Assembly: GCF_001741865.1 (NCBI RefSeq)
Contig: NZ_CP017147.1
Location: forward strand, 4,207,001 to 4,271,000
DNA length: 64,000 bases
DNA from: Bosea vaviloviae
Lineage (GTDB): Bacteria > Pseudomonadota > Alphaproteobacteria > Rhizobiales > Beijerinckiaceae
Direction: 5' to 3'
Below, in pieces: positions 29,018 to 39,169 of the stretch (positions are counted from its first letter, which is position 1; each line of letters begins with the position of its first letter). The translations under genes and the position numbers were made by a program. The notes beneath the pieces are model-generated. The model had not been told where the DNA came from. It saw only the letters and a program-made list of their open reading frames with translations, and did no database searches.

Positions 29018-30091
29018 TCAGTAGCTCTCGGCGTCGATGCCGAAGCGCTTCGCCGCCGCGCCGATCTGCGACCAGGTCTCGTCGTCGAGCGGAATGCCGG
29101 CCTCGGCCCGTTCGATCCGCGTCGCACGCTCCTTGTCGCCTGGTGCGAGGACGGGATTGGCCTCGTCCTGCGGTTTGGCGGCGCGCACAAAGGCGAGATA
29201 GCTCTCGATCCGGCCCTTGCGGAGCGAGGCGTCGGGCTCCAGCCGGGCAGGGTCGATCAGCACGCCGAAAAGCGAATTGATGATCCAGCTCTTCTGCGGT
29301 TTCTGGTCGATGCGGGCGGCGCCCATCAATCCGGCCGAGAGCAGTTCCGCGATCAGTGAGAGGCCTGCACCCTTATGGTCGCCGAAAGGCAGGAGCGCGC
29401 CCAGCGGCAGGTCCGGGATGGCGTGCTGGAAGACGTGCTTGGGGTCGGTGGTCGGCCGGCCCTCGCCGTCGATGATGTAGCCCGGTGGCACCGGCACGCC
29501 CTTGTTCAGCGCGACGCGGGCCTTGCCATGGGCCATGCGGCTGGTGGCGAAATCGAGGATGATAGGATCGCCCTCCGGCACCGGAATGCCGATCGCGTGC
29601 GGGTTGGTGCCGAAGCGCGCTTCCTTGGCGGCGAAGGGGGCGACGATCGGTGCGCGCCCGGCGACGTTGACCCAGAACAGCGAGATCAATCCAGCCTCGG
29701 CGGCGATCTCGGCATAATGGCCGATGCGGCCGATATGGTGGGAATCGAGCAGGTTCAGGATCGCGACACCGCCGGCCTTCGCCATGGCGCCGGCCTGCTC
29801 GACTGCGTTGCGGGCGGCGGGCTGGCCGAGTGAGACCTGCGCATCGACGATCAGGAAGGGGGCGGCGTCGAGCCGGGCATGCGGCCTGGATTGTGGCTTC
29901 AGATTGCCGTCCGCCAACGACTGGAAATAGAGCGGAATCATGCCGACGCCATGGCTGTCATGGCCGCTCAGATTGGCGAGGACGAGATGGTCGGCGGTCT
30001 CGCGCGCCTCGGCTTCCGTCCAGCCGGCCTTGGTGACCATGTCGCGGACGAGGGCGCGGAGCGCTTCGGGGCGGTGCGTGCGGTAGGTCAT
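29018..30091 (-). CDS. Malate/L-lactate/ureidoglycolate dehydrogenase family (Ldh2) oxidoreductase
   Basis: A 357-residue NAD(P)-dependent dehydrogenase of the Ldh2/MDH2 family, unrelated to classical Rossmann lactate dehydrogenases. Motifs are ADHLVLANLSGHDSHGVGM with the catalytic His region, SHHIGRIGHYAEIAAEAGL, PHAIGIPVP, and LPFGDHKGAGLSL. Substrates in the family include malate, lactate, sulfolactate, ureidoglycolate and Delta1-piperidine-2-carboxylate, and the sequence does not settle which. Start at 30091 (MTYRTHRPEALRALV). Confidence 0.9.
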   Translation of the reverse strand: MTYRTHRPEALRALVRDMVTKAGWTEAEARETADHLVLANLSGHDSHGVGMIPLYFQSLADGNLKPQSRPHARLDAAPFLIVDAQVSLGQPAARNAVEQAGAMAKAGGVAILNLLDSHHIGRIGHYAEIAAEAGLISLFWVNVAGRAPIVAPFAAKEARFGTNPHAIGIPVPEGDPIILDFATSRMAHGKARVALNKGVPVPPGYIIDGEGRPTTDPKHVFQHAIPDLPLGALLPFGDHKGAGLSLIAELLSAGLMGAARIDQKPQKSWIINSLFGVLIDPARLEPDASLRKGRIESYLAFVRAAKPQDEANPVLAPGDKERATRIERAEAGIPLDDETWSQIGAAAKRFGIDAESY

Positions 30092-30275
30092 CGTCTGTCG
30101 TCTTCGTCCCTTTTTCGAGGCGGTCACAGTGCATGAGCGAGCGCTCCACGCAATGCGCGCAGTGAAAGGACGGCCGTGCACTCCGGCATCTCGACGTTGC
30201 GCTCACCAATCCTTATGTTGTGGACTGCAATCTTGCTTCATCAGGCCTTGAACCTGATCGAGGAGGGACACTCTG

Positions 30276-30671
30276 ATGTTTTCGATTCCCGGCCTGAAGG
30301 TCGTTTCGCTGACAGATGCCGCCGCCTCGCGCATCCGCGAGATCATGGCGCAATCGGCGCTCGACAATCCTGACGCTCCGGCGCTCGGCCTGCGGGTCGG
30401 CGTCAAGAAGGGCGGCTGCGCCGGCATGGAATACACTTTTGAAGTTGCCAGCGTGCTCGACAAAGGCGACGAGGTCGTCTCCGAGAAGGACGCGACCGTG
30501 ATCGTCGACGCCAAGGCCGTGCTGTTCCTGCTCGGCACCGAACTCGACTTCAAAACCGATCGCTTCTCCTCGACCTTCGTATTCAACAACCCGAACCAGG
30601 TCTCGGCCTGCGGCTGCGGCGAATCGGTCGAGATCAAGCCGCGCGCCGAGAGCGTGCTCGCGGCGCACTGA
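30276..30671 (+). CDS. A-type Fe-S carrier (IscA/SufA/HesB family)
   Basis: A 131-residue Fe-S carrier that moves clusters from SufBCD to target proteins. The three conserved cysteines are visible: one in KKGGCAGMEY and two in SACGCGES near the C-terminus. An ATC-I or ATC-II subtype cannot be chosen by eye. It is separated from the suf block by about 4 kb of unrelated genes. A clear GAGGAGGG ribosome site precedes the start. Confidence 0.94.
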   Translation: MFSIPGLKVVSLTDAAASRIREIMAQSALDNPDAPALGLRVGVKKGGCAGMEYTFEVASVLDKGDEVVSEKDATVIVDAKAVLFLLGTELDFKTDRFSSTFVFNNPNQVSACGCGESVEIKPRAESVLAAH

Positions 30672-30681
30672 GCCCGCCGCG

Positions 30682-31041
30682 ATGGATGCCGAAGGCATCC
30701 GCGAACTCTTTGCGGATATTCTGCCGGTGCGGGTGCGCAGGCTGTTCGGCGGTCTCGGCGTCTATGACGGTGAGATGATCTTCGCCCTGGTCTTCAAGGG
30801 CGACATTTATCTCAAGACCTCGCCCGCGACGCTGGAGCACTTCGTTGCCGCCGGCTGCCGGCCTTTTACCTATGAAGCGCGCAGCCGGGAGCGCGCGCTC
30901 GGCTATTGGAGCCTGCCGGATGCCGCGCTGGATGACACCGACACGTTGAGAATCTGGACGAATCTGGCGCGCGAGGCGGCGCGGCAGAAGGCCTCCCGCC
31001 TCAAGCCACGCGGCTCAAGGCTTCGACCGCCTCTTCCGTGA
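30682..31041 (+). CDS. TfoX N-terminal-domain protein
   Basis: A 119-residue protein matching the TfoX/Sxy N-terminal domain (PVRVRRLFGGLGVY...FALVFKGDIYLKTS). Sxy proteins in gammaproteobacteria are competence coactivators; single-domain homologues elsewhere have no established role. It follows the A-type carrier by ten bases and is probably in the same transcript. Its last 41 bases overlap the 3' end of the convergent GGDEF gene. Confidence 0.85.
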   Translation: MDAEGIRELFADILPVRVRRLFGGLGVYDGEMIFALVFKGDIYLKTSPATLEHFVAAGCRPFTYEARSRERALGYWSLPDAALDDTDTLRIWTNLAREAARQKASRLKPRGSRLRPPLP

Positions 31042-32077
31042 CGGTACGGTTGCGGCCGTCGCGCTTGGCCTGCATCAGGGCCTGGTCGGCGCGGTCGACC
31101 AGCGAACCGGCGGTGTCGCCGCGACGATAGCCTGCAACGCCGAGCGAGATGGTGATGCGGCCGAGATTCTCGTTGGTCGAGCGCTTCACCAATTCGCGCG
31201 TCAGCAGGGCCTGGCGCACGGTCTCGGCGCCGAACTTGCCGGCGACAAGATCGGACTCCGGCAGGATGATCGCGAATTCCTCGCCGCCGAAGCGGGTGAT
31301 AACCGCTTTTTCCTTGAACTTGTCCTTCATGGTGCGAGCGACGAGGCGCAGCACCTGGTCGCCGGTGAGATGGCCATGGGCGTCGTTGAATTTCTTGAAA
31401 TAATCGATATCGGCCATGACCAGCGCGAAGGGCTCGCGGCGCAAAGTCGCCTGATCGATCGATTTCTGCAGCATTTCCTCGAAATGGCGGCGGTTGGCGA
31501 GGCCAGTCAGCGGATCTGTCAAAGCCTCGGCGCGGGTCATCTCCAGCGCCTCGCGAAGATTGCGGATCTCGTTGGAGCTGTTGCGGAGCTGGGCTTCGAG
31601 CTGGGTCTTGCGGGTGACCTCTTCGCGTGTCGACAGCACGAGCGCCTCGACCCATTCGCGCAGCCGCTGCCGGTCCGCCGGCGGCGGCACGTCCTCGGAC
31701 ATGGCGGAAAGGCGGCCATGATAGCGCTCGCTGGACACGAGCGTCTTGTCGACCAGCGACATCAGCCCGTCGATCTCGCCCAGGACCTGGAGGCTCGTGC
31801 GCTCCGCCTGTTTCGCGAGCCGGTCATTGCCGATGAAGCGATCATAGAGATTGTCGATGTCGGCGACACCGACCTTGCCCTCGCTACTGGCGAGGATCGC
31901 GCTCATCGCCATGCTCACGGCCGGCATTTCGCCGCTAAGATGGGCGTACCAGACCTCAAAAGCGCGCGGATAACCCGGAGAGCCATGCTCGCGCATCGCC
32001 GCGACGACCTGATCGGCGAGATCACAGGATTGAGCCGAAATCTGCGCGTGATCGCTCATTGCCGATAGCCCGGACAT
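31001..32077 (-). CDS. Diguanylate cyclase (GGDEF domain)
   Basis: A 358-residue cytoplasmic protein that likely makes cyclic di-GMP. The N-terminal ~180 residues form a helical sensor region of unknown ligand, with a coiled-coil leading into the GGDEF domain (DPLTGLANRRHF onward). The active-site signature is RFGGEEF near 262. No RxxD inhibitory site is seen at the expected position before it (KEKAVITRF), so product inhibition may be absent. No transmembrane helix. Convergent overlap with the TfoX gene. Confidence 0.93.
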   Translation of the reverse strand: MSGLSAMSDHAQISAQSCDLADQVVAAMREHGSPGYPRAFEVWYAHLSGEMPAVSMAMSAILASSEGKVGVADIDNLYDRFIGNDRLAKQAERTSLQVLGEIDGLMSLVDKTLVSSERYHGRLSAMSEDVPPPADRQRLREWVEALVLSTREEVTRKTQLEAQLRNSSNEIRNLREALEMTRAEALTDPLTGLANRRHFEEMLQKSIDQATLRREPFALVMADIDYFKKFNDAHGHLTGDQVLRLVARTMKDKFKEKAVITRFGGEEFAIILPESDLVAGKFGAETVRQALLTRELVKRSTNENLGRITISLGVAGYRRGDTAGSLVDRADQALMQAKRDGRNRTVTEEAVEALSRVA

Positions 32078-32254
32078 GAAGCCGGTTCATGGCTTTCGAC
32101 CATGACAGCCTCGATTGAACATCGAAGCGGGACATCCTGTCCGTCACAACGGCGGCATGCGCCCGTTCATGGCCACTGCGCTAGCAGCAGCCATTCAGGA
32201 AACATGACGCCTCTGAGTTAATGCGAGGTTATGCCCTAAGGTCAGTTCTTAGAA

Positions 32255-33820
<1,566 letters not shown>

Positions 33821-34032
33821 CGAATGTTGCGCTTCTTCAGGGTCGGTTACTCGAGGCGGGATGACCTATCAACCGCGACGGTGGCGCGACATCTCTTTCC
33901 AGCGCGCCTTCGGACTTCCGTGCAATGCAGAAAAAGCGCGGCGAAGTCAATAAACTAGAGAGCGATCTCCATAAATGCGACACGGCTTTAGCCGACATCG
34001 CGCTTTGAATTTGTAACGAGACCATCACGGAT

Positions 34033-34743
34033 ATGATCGACGCCATGCAGGAACCGCTTGTTCTGATCCCGGGGCTGAGCTGCGACGCCTCTCTCTATGC
34101 GCCGCAATGGCCGGCTCTGGCCACTGGGGGTAGGCCGATCCTCGTCGCCGAGCATGCACAGGACGAAACTCTGGACGCCATCGCGCGACGCCTGCTCGCT
34201 GTGGCCCCGCCGCGCTTCGCGCTCTGCGGCCTGTCCATGGGCGGCTATATCGCTTTCGAAGTGATGCGGCAGGCGCCGGGGCGCGTCACGCGACTGGCGC
34301 TTCTCGACACCAGCGCCAAGCCGGCGACGCCGGAGACAAACACACCGCGCGAACAGATGATCGCCCTGGCGCAGAAGGGGGCCTTCGACAATGTCACGAC
34401 CTTGCTCTGGCAGCGCTTGGTCGCCCCAGTGCACCTTGTCGATGAGCCCATGCGGTTGCTCGTCAGGCGAATGGCGGACGAGATCGGCGCGGAAGGTTTT
34501 ATCCGGCAGCAGCGCGCGATCATGACGCGGCCCGACTCGCGGCTCGGACTGGCGGCGATTGGCGTGCCGACGCTCGCATTGGTCGGCGAGGAGGATTTGA
34601 TCACGCCGCCGGCCGAGGCACAGGAGATCGCGGCCGGAATCGGCGCCAACGCCAAGCTGGTGGTGGTGCCGGGCTGCGGCCATCTCTCGACGCTCGAGGC
34701 GCCGGACGTCGTGACCGGCGAGCTGCTGGCCTGGCTCGGCTAA
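34033..34743 (+). CDS. Alpha/beta hydrolase
   Basis: A 236-residue alpha/beta hydrolase. It has the LVLIPGLSCDASLY oxyanion segment, the nucleophile elbow CGLSMGGYIAF (Ser near 76), the acid strand LALVGEEDLITP and the catalytic His in GCGHLSTLEAPD. It resembles the esterase/lipase group with no specific substrate evident. The stop codon overlaps the first bases of an intergenic repeat. Confidence 0.88.
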   Translation: MIDAMQEPLVLIPGLSCDASLYAPQWPALATGGRPILVAEHAQDETLDAIARRLLAVAPPRFALCGLSMGGYIAFEVMRQAPGRVTRLALLDTSAKPATPETNTPREQMIALAQKGAFDNVTTLLWQRLVAPVHLVDEPMRLLVRRMADEIGAEGFIRQQRAIMTRPDSRLGLAAIGVPTLALVGEEDLITPPAEAQEIAAGIGANAKLVVVPGCGHLSTLEAPDVVTGELLAWLG

Positions 34744-34840
34744 AGCGTTTTCGAGCGAAGCGGATATCGGATCGCGTGAAGAAAACCCGTCAAAACAAAG
34801 GCCTGGAGCAATTATCCGATCCAATCAGATCGGAAATTTC
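34742..34840 (+). repeat. Dispersed intergenic repeat
   Basis: The copy begins AAAGCGTTTTCGAGCGAAGCGG and includes CGCGTGAAGAAAA, matching the element at 57266 and the inverted one at 9925. A second half (TCCGATCCAATCAGATCGGA) forms a short hairpin that shares its AGATCGGA word with 10112-10149. It fills the gap between two genes. Confidence 0.75.
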
Positions 34841-34849
34841 TCTCAAGTC

Positions 34850-35110
34850 TCAGCGCGGGACCACGCAGGGGTCGAGACGGGTCTGGTTCGCCGTTTTCTG
34901 AAGCGAACCCGTGATCATCGGATCGACCGGCTTGCCTTTCGAGGCGGCGGAGGCGACCTGCGTCAGGCGTTCGGTGTCGAGCTTGGCAGTCTGGGTCGAG
35001 ACGAAATTCACCGCGACGACCGACAGGAAGCCGATCGCGACGGCGGCCTTGGCAACGTCGGCGACCATAGTGCCGCGGTCGTTCTTCCAGAAGAGTTCGA
35101 TCAGCCGCAT
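34850..35110 (-). CDS. Single-helix small protein, unknown
   Basis: An 86-residue protein that I do not recognise. A short polar start containing KNDRGTMVADVAKAA leads into one hydrophobic segment (VAIGFLSVVAVNFV), then a polar tail with a lone Cys near the end. The layout recalls Flp-type pilins or other single-pass proteins, but the Glu of the pilin motif is missing and no tad genes are nearby. The start at 35110 is preferred; upstream in-frame codons to 35191 encode no recognisable extension. Confidence 0.5.
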   Translation of the reverse strand: MRLIELFWKNDRGTMVADVAKAAVAIGFLSVVAVNFVSTQTAKLDTERLTQVASAASKGKPVDPMITGSLQKTANQTRLDPCVVPR

Positions 35111-35226
35111 CTGGCCTGCTCCGCCCATTCGAGCGCCAAGGCACCCCTCGCTATGACCTTGCGCCATCAGCGGTAAAAAGACGGTTAGCAAATCCTTGCC
35201 GCGACCCGGCGTTATTCACGGGATTG

Positions 35227-36165
35227 TTATGGAAGCCGCGCGCCGTCGAGGTCCGGGGCCGGCTGGCCATTGAGCTTGGCGCGGTTGTTGCGAAACAGCT
35301 CCCGCAAGGCGCCCAGCACGGCAAGGACGGCGGGTCGTTGCCGCGAGACCTCATGCGAGACCAGGAATATCTCGTCGGCCGTCCTGTCCGGCGGCGGCTG
35401 CAGTCGGATCAGAGTCTCATCGGCATCGCCCATGAAACAAGGCACCATGGAGACCGCGCCGGCCGAACGGACGCTTTCGTAGCGCGCCGCTGAATCGCCG
35501 ACGCGCGCCGCGACAGGGCGGCCCGCAGCCCATTCGAGGATGTGCTCCTCGATCCGCGACGACACGTCCCGGCTGACCGAGATGATCGGCGCCGTCGCAG
35601 GGTCGATATCCCGCCGGACGTAGAGCGCCTGCACGAGCCACCCGATTTTCTGGGCAAAATAGCCTTGCTGTTCCGGCACATTGCTCATGCGCAACGCGAT
35701 GTCGGCATCGCCGCGCGCGAGGTCGAGCTTGTCGCGGGTGCTGATGATGACGATTTCGATCCCTCCAGCAGCGGCGGAAATCGTCGTCGCATGCATGGTC
35801 AGGAACAGGCTGATCGAGGTCGTGGCTGTGACCCTGACCGGCGCGTTATCCGAGGCGCGTGCTGCCCGCGCCCGGCTGGCGAAACGCTCGGCGGTGGCGG
35901 CGACCTCGCTTGCATCCTGCGCCAGGGCCTGGCCGAGCTCGGTCAGGATCAGGCGATTGGCCGCGCGCCGGAACAGTTGCAGCCCGAGCCTTGCCTCGAA
36001 AGCCTTCAGCCTCCGGGCGACCGTCGCTTCGCTCAGTCCGAGCTGCGCCGCCGCCACGGCCAGCGCCCCGCTCGTGGCGATGGTGTGGAAGATTCCGATG
36101 TCGTCCCAGCCGGGGGAAACCAGATCGCCGTGGCGTCGAGTTTGAGAGGAAGGAGGCTGCCCCAT
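35227..36165 (-). CDS. LysR-family transcriptional regulator
   Basis: A 312-residue regulator. The helix-turn-helix is at about residues 17-75 (IFHTIATSGALAVAAAQLG, then SEATVARRLKAFEARLG), with a LysR-type effector domain after it that includes GDADIALRMSN. It belongs to the group in which the effector domain begins APVRVTATTSIS. The start at 36165 (MGQPPSSQTRRHGD) is behind AGGAAGGAGG-like bases. Targets are unknown; it is a single gene between the small protein and parE. Confidence 0.88.
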   Translation of the reverse strand: MGQPPSSQTRRHGDLVSPGWDDIGIFHTIATSGALAVAAAQLGLSEATVARRLKAFEARLGLQLFRRAANRLILTELGQALAQDASEVAATAERFASRARAARASDNAPVRVTATTSISLFLTMHATTISAAAGGIEIVIISTRDKLDLARGDADIALRMSNVPEQQGYFAQKIGWLVQALYVRRDIDPATAPIISVSRDVSSRIEEHILEWAAGRPVAARVGDSAARYESVRSAGAVSMVPCFMGDADETLIRLQPPPDRTADEIFLVSHEVSRQRPAVLAVLGALRELFRNNRAKLNGQPAPDLDGARLP

Positions 36166-36360
36166 GCGGTCACTGGCCAGGCTTGCGGGGAGCGAGCGAC
36201 ATGGCTCGCGAAGACGTGACGGGGATCGCGGGAGGGCTTGTTCGACATGCCGGCAGGGTGCCGGCTCCGATCCGTCTTGGCAGCCCTGTAGCCGTGACGG
36301 GCAGGCCTCCAAAAACGACGGGGTGCCAATGGCCTGGCCACGCTTGCCAGGCCAGACGCC

Positions 36361-38460
36361 TCACAGGTCGATCAGCTCGCCGGCGAAGGCCGCGCGCTCC
36401 TGGATGAAGATGAAGCGGGCCTCCGGCTTGTTGCCCATCAAGCGCTCGACCGTTTCCGAGGTCTCGTCGCGGGCCTCGTGCTCGACCATGACCTTGAGCA
36501 GGATGCGCTTGGCCGGGTCCATGGTGGTTTCCTTGAGCTGGGCCGGCATCATTTCGCCCAGGCCCTTGAACCGGCTGATCTCGGGCTTCCTGCCCTTGAA
36601 GATGCTTTCGATCAGTTCGTCCTTATGGGCGTCGTTGCGGGCATAGACCGACTTGCCGCCATGCTGGAGCCGATAAAGCGGTGGCACGGCGAGATAGAGA
36701 TGGCCCTTTTCGATCAGGCGCGGCATCTGCCGCCAGAAGAAGGTCACCAGCAGCGAGGCGATATGGGCGCCGTCGACATCGGCGTCGGTCATCACGATGA
36801 CCTTCTCATAGCGCAGATCATCCTCGCGGAACTGGAGGCCGATGCCGCAGCCCAGAGCGAGGATCAGATCGGCGAGCTGCTGATTGGCATTGAGCTTGTC
36901 GCGCGTGGCATTGGCGACGTTCAGGATCTTGCCTCGCAACGGCAGAATGGCCTGCGTCGCACGGTTGCGCGCCTGCTTGGCCGAGCCGCCGGCGGAATCG
37001 CCCTCGACAATGAAGAGCTCTGAGCCGGCAGCACCCGCGTTCGAACAATCCGCAAGCTTGCCGGGCAGGCGCAGCTTGCGGGTCGCGGTCTTGCGCGAGA
37101 CTTCCTTTTCGAGACGACGGCGAAGGCGCTCCTCGGCACGATCGACCGACCAGTCGAGCAGGCGCAAGGCCTGCTGCGGCGCGGCGGCGAGCCAATGGTC
37201 GAAGGCGTCGCGCACCGCGTTCTCGACGATGCGGGCAGCCTCCAGCGTCGCCAGCTTGTCCTTGGTCTGGCCCTGGAACTCCGGCTCCCGAATGAAGACC
37301 GAAAGCATGGCGGCGCAGGTCGCCATCACGTCGTCGGAGGTGACCTGGGCCATGCGCTTGGACTGGCCGATGCGCTCGGCATGGTCGCGCAGACCGCGCA
37401 GCAACGCGACGCGCAGGCCCTGCTCATGCGTGCCGCCCTCGGGCGTCGGGATCGTGTTGCAATAGGAGGAGGAGAAGCCGTCCTCGCCGGTTGCGAGCCA
37501 GGCGATCGCCCATTCGAGCGAGCCATGGCCGCCATCTTTGGTGATCTTGCCGGAGAAGATCGGCTCGGCGACGAGGTCCTTGCCCTCGATCTCGCGGCCG
37601 AGATAGTCGCGCAAGCCGCCGGGGAAGCGAAAGACGGCTTCTGCCGCGACATCGCCTTCCGGCTGCAACAGCGAGGGCGCGCAGCGCCAGCGGATCTCGA
37701 CGCCGCCGAAGAGATAGGCCTTCGAGCGGGCCATGCGGAACAGGCGCGCGGGTACGAAATGCGCGCCCTCGCCAAAGATCTGCGCATCGGGGTGGAAGCG
37801 CACGCGCGTGCCGCGCCGGTTGGCGACCGGGCCGATCGTCTCCAATGGACCCTGCGGCAAGCCGCGCGAGAAGTGCTGGCGATAGAGTGTCTTGCCGCGC
37901 GCGACCTCGACCTCGAGCCGGTCGGACAGCGCATTGACCACGGAGACGCCGACGCCGTGCAGGCCGCCGGAGGTCTCATAGGCCTTGGAGTCGAATTTTC
38001 CGCCGGCATGCAGCGTCGTCATGATGACTTCGAGCGCCGATTTGCCCGGGAATTTCGGATGCGGGTCGACGGGAATGCCGCGGCCGTTGTCGGTCACGGC
38101 GATCGAGCCGTCTTCCAGCACCTCGACATCGATGAAGCTGGCGTGTCCCGCCACGGCTTCGTCCATGGCATTGTCGATCACCTCGGCGAAGAGGTGGTGC
38201 AGGGCGCGCTCATCCGTGCCGCCGATATACATGCCGGGCCGGCGCCGCACAGGCTCCAGCCCTTCGAGCACCTCGATCGCGGAGGCGTCATAGCCGGCTT
38301 CGGACAAGGTGCCGTTGCGTGGCGGCGCCGAGGCCGGAGAGGGCTTTGCGGGATTGGCGGGATTGGCTGGTGCGGAAGCCATGGCGCGCGGCTCCGGCTT
38401 TGGCTGCGCCGGTGGCTGCCGGTCGCCATCCCCGCCGAAAAGATCGCCGTTCTCCGTCAT
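36361..38460 (-). CDS. parE: DNA topoisomerase IV subunit B
   Basis: A 699-residue ATPase subunit of topoisomerase IV, which unlinks daughter chromosomes. The GHKL ATP site shows EVIDNAMDEA, DNGRGIPVD and GGLHGVGVSVVNALS. The TOPRIM metal site appears as EGDSAGG near 484, and the C-terminal end as KGLGEMMP...TTMDPAKR. Length and the short C-terminus distinguish ParE from the ~800-residue GyrB of this group. An N-terminal ~45-residue Ala/Pro-rich tail is unusual but typical of related rhizobial ParE. The start at 38460 is followed by MTENGDLFGGDG; a longer upstream frame is not supported. Confidence 0.94.
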   Translation of the reverse strand: MTENGDLFGGDGDRQPPAQPKPEPRAMASAPANPANPAKPSPASAPPRNGTLSEAGYDASAIEVLEGLEPVRRRPGMYIGGTDERALHHLFAEVIDNAMDEAVAGHASFIDVEVLEDGSIAVTDNGRGIPVDPHPKFPGKSALEVIMTTLHAGGKFDSKAYETSGGLHGVGVSVVNALSDRLEVEVARGKTLYRQHFSRGLPQGPLETIGPVANRRGTRVRFHPDAQIFGEGAHFVPARLFRMARSKAYLFGGVEIRWRCAPSLLQPEGDVAAEAVFRFPGGLRDYLGREIEGKDLVAEPIFSGKITKDGGHGSLEWAIAWLATGEDGFSSSYCNTIPTPEGGTHEQGLRVALLRGLRDHAERIGQSKRMAQVTSDDVMATCAAMLSVFIREPEFQGQTKDKLATLEAARIVENAVRDAFDHWLAAAPQQALRLLDWSVDRAEERLRRRLEKEVSRKTATRKLRLPGKLADCSNAGAAGSELFIVEGDSAGGSAKQARNRATQAILPLRGKILNVANATRDKLNANQQLADLILALGCGIGLQFREDDLRYEKVIVMTDADVDGAHIASLLVTFFWRQMPRLIEKGHLYLAVPPLYRLQHGGKSVYARNDAHKDELIESIFKGRKPEISRFKGLGEMMPAQLKETTMDPAKRILLKVMVEHEARDETSETVERLMGNKPEARFIFIQERAAFAGELIDL

Positions 38461-38753
38461 GGTCGTGGTCGATTCCCTGATTCGCAACTGCGAATGATAG
38501 CGCAGGCGGACGCAAACCGCGCTGCGACACTGCCTATAGGCGCAAATGGTTTGAGGAAAAATGCGACAGGGCGCATCATAGGCTGTGGCGCTGTGGACAG
38601 AGTGTCGCGCAGCCGTCACGAGACTCGGTAAATGAGCCTGGAACCGGACCTATTCAGCCTGCGTTAACCACACCGGGACGAGGATCATTAAATGGTTACC
38701 GGGGCTCTGCGGATTGCCGCAAGGCGATAGGGTTCCGGATAGGGGAGGTTATC

Positions 38754-38954
38754 GTGACGTTGCGTCAGTCTGTGCCAAACATCAGGGTCGTGGGGCTCGA
38801 ACGGGCGGCCCGCATGGCCGGCGAGGCTTTTGGCCACGAGGATCTCGGCCCGCTTCCCAGGTTCTCCTCCCAGGCAGCGCAGACCTCGCATCTTGTCTGG
38901 CTGCTTGCCGCGCTCGCGGCGGTCGCCGGTTTCGCGGCTCTCATCCTGCGCTGA
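38754..38954 (+). CDS. Small tail-anchored protein, unknown
   Basis: A 66-residue frame opening with GTG at 38754 behind a good GGGGAGG site seven bases upstream. The N-terminal half is polar; the last ~20 residues are hydrophobic (LLAALAAVAGFAALIL), which would make it a tail-anchored membrane protein. No family is recognised. The stop codon falls at the first base of a 15-bp triple repeat. It could still be a chance frame in GC-rich DNA. Confidence 0.45.
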   Translation: MTLRQSVPNIRVVGLERAARMAGEAFGHEDLGPLPRFSSQAAQTSHLVWLLAALAAVAGFAALILR

Positions 38955-38995
38955 CATCCTTTGCGCTGGCGTCCTTGGCGCTGACATCCTTGGCG
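38951..38995. repeat. Three tandem 15-bp units
   Basis: The units CTGACATCCTTTGCG, CTGGCGTCCTTGGCG and CTGACATCCTTGGCG stand in a row, with one or two differences between neighbours. They begin on the stop codon of the small gene at 38754. The 15-bp size keeps any reading frame across them open. Confidence 0.8.
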
Positions 38996-39169
38996 CTAAA
39001 ACGACGCGCCCGGCTTCCTCCGACGAAATATCAACCTTTCCCAGCGTAGGGTGCTCTGCGATCCCTGGGTTTCGGGAAGCGTTCAGGCTTTTCGTTTCGA
39101 CGCATTGTCGCGTCGGCGGGGTTTGCTTCTCCCAAGGATCATTCGGGCGAAGGTCGCGGGGGTGTCGGC

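Noticed and set aside
34850..35110. Flp/Fap-type pilin for the small single-helix protein.
   Set aside because: The glutamate of the pilin cleavage motif and any tad/cpa genes are missing; kept as unknown.
38951..38995. A CRISPR-like or iteron-like array.
   Set aside because: There are only three 15-bp units, directly adjacent with no spacers and no replication or cas genes nearby.
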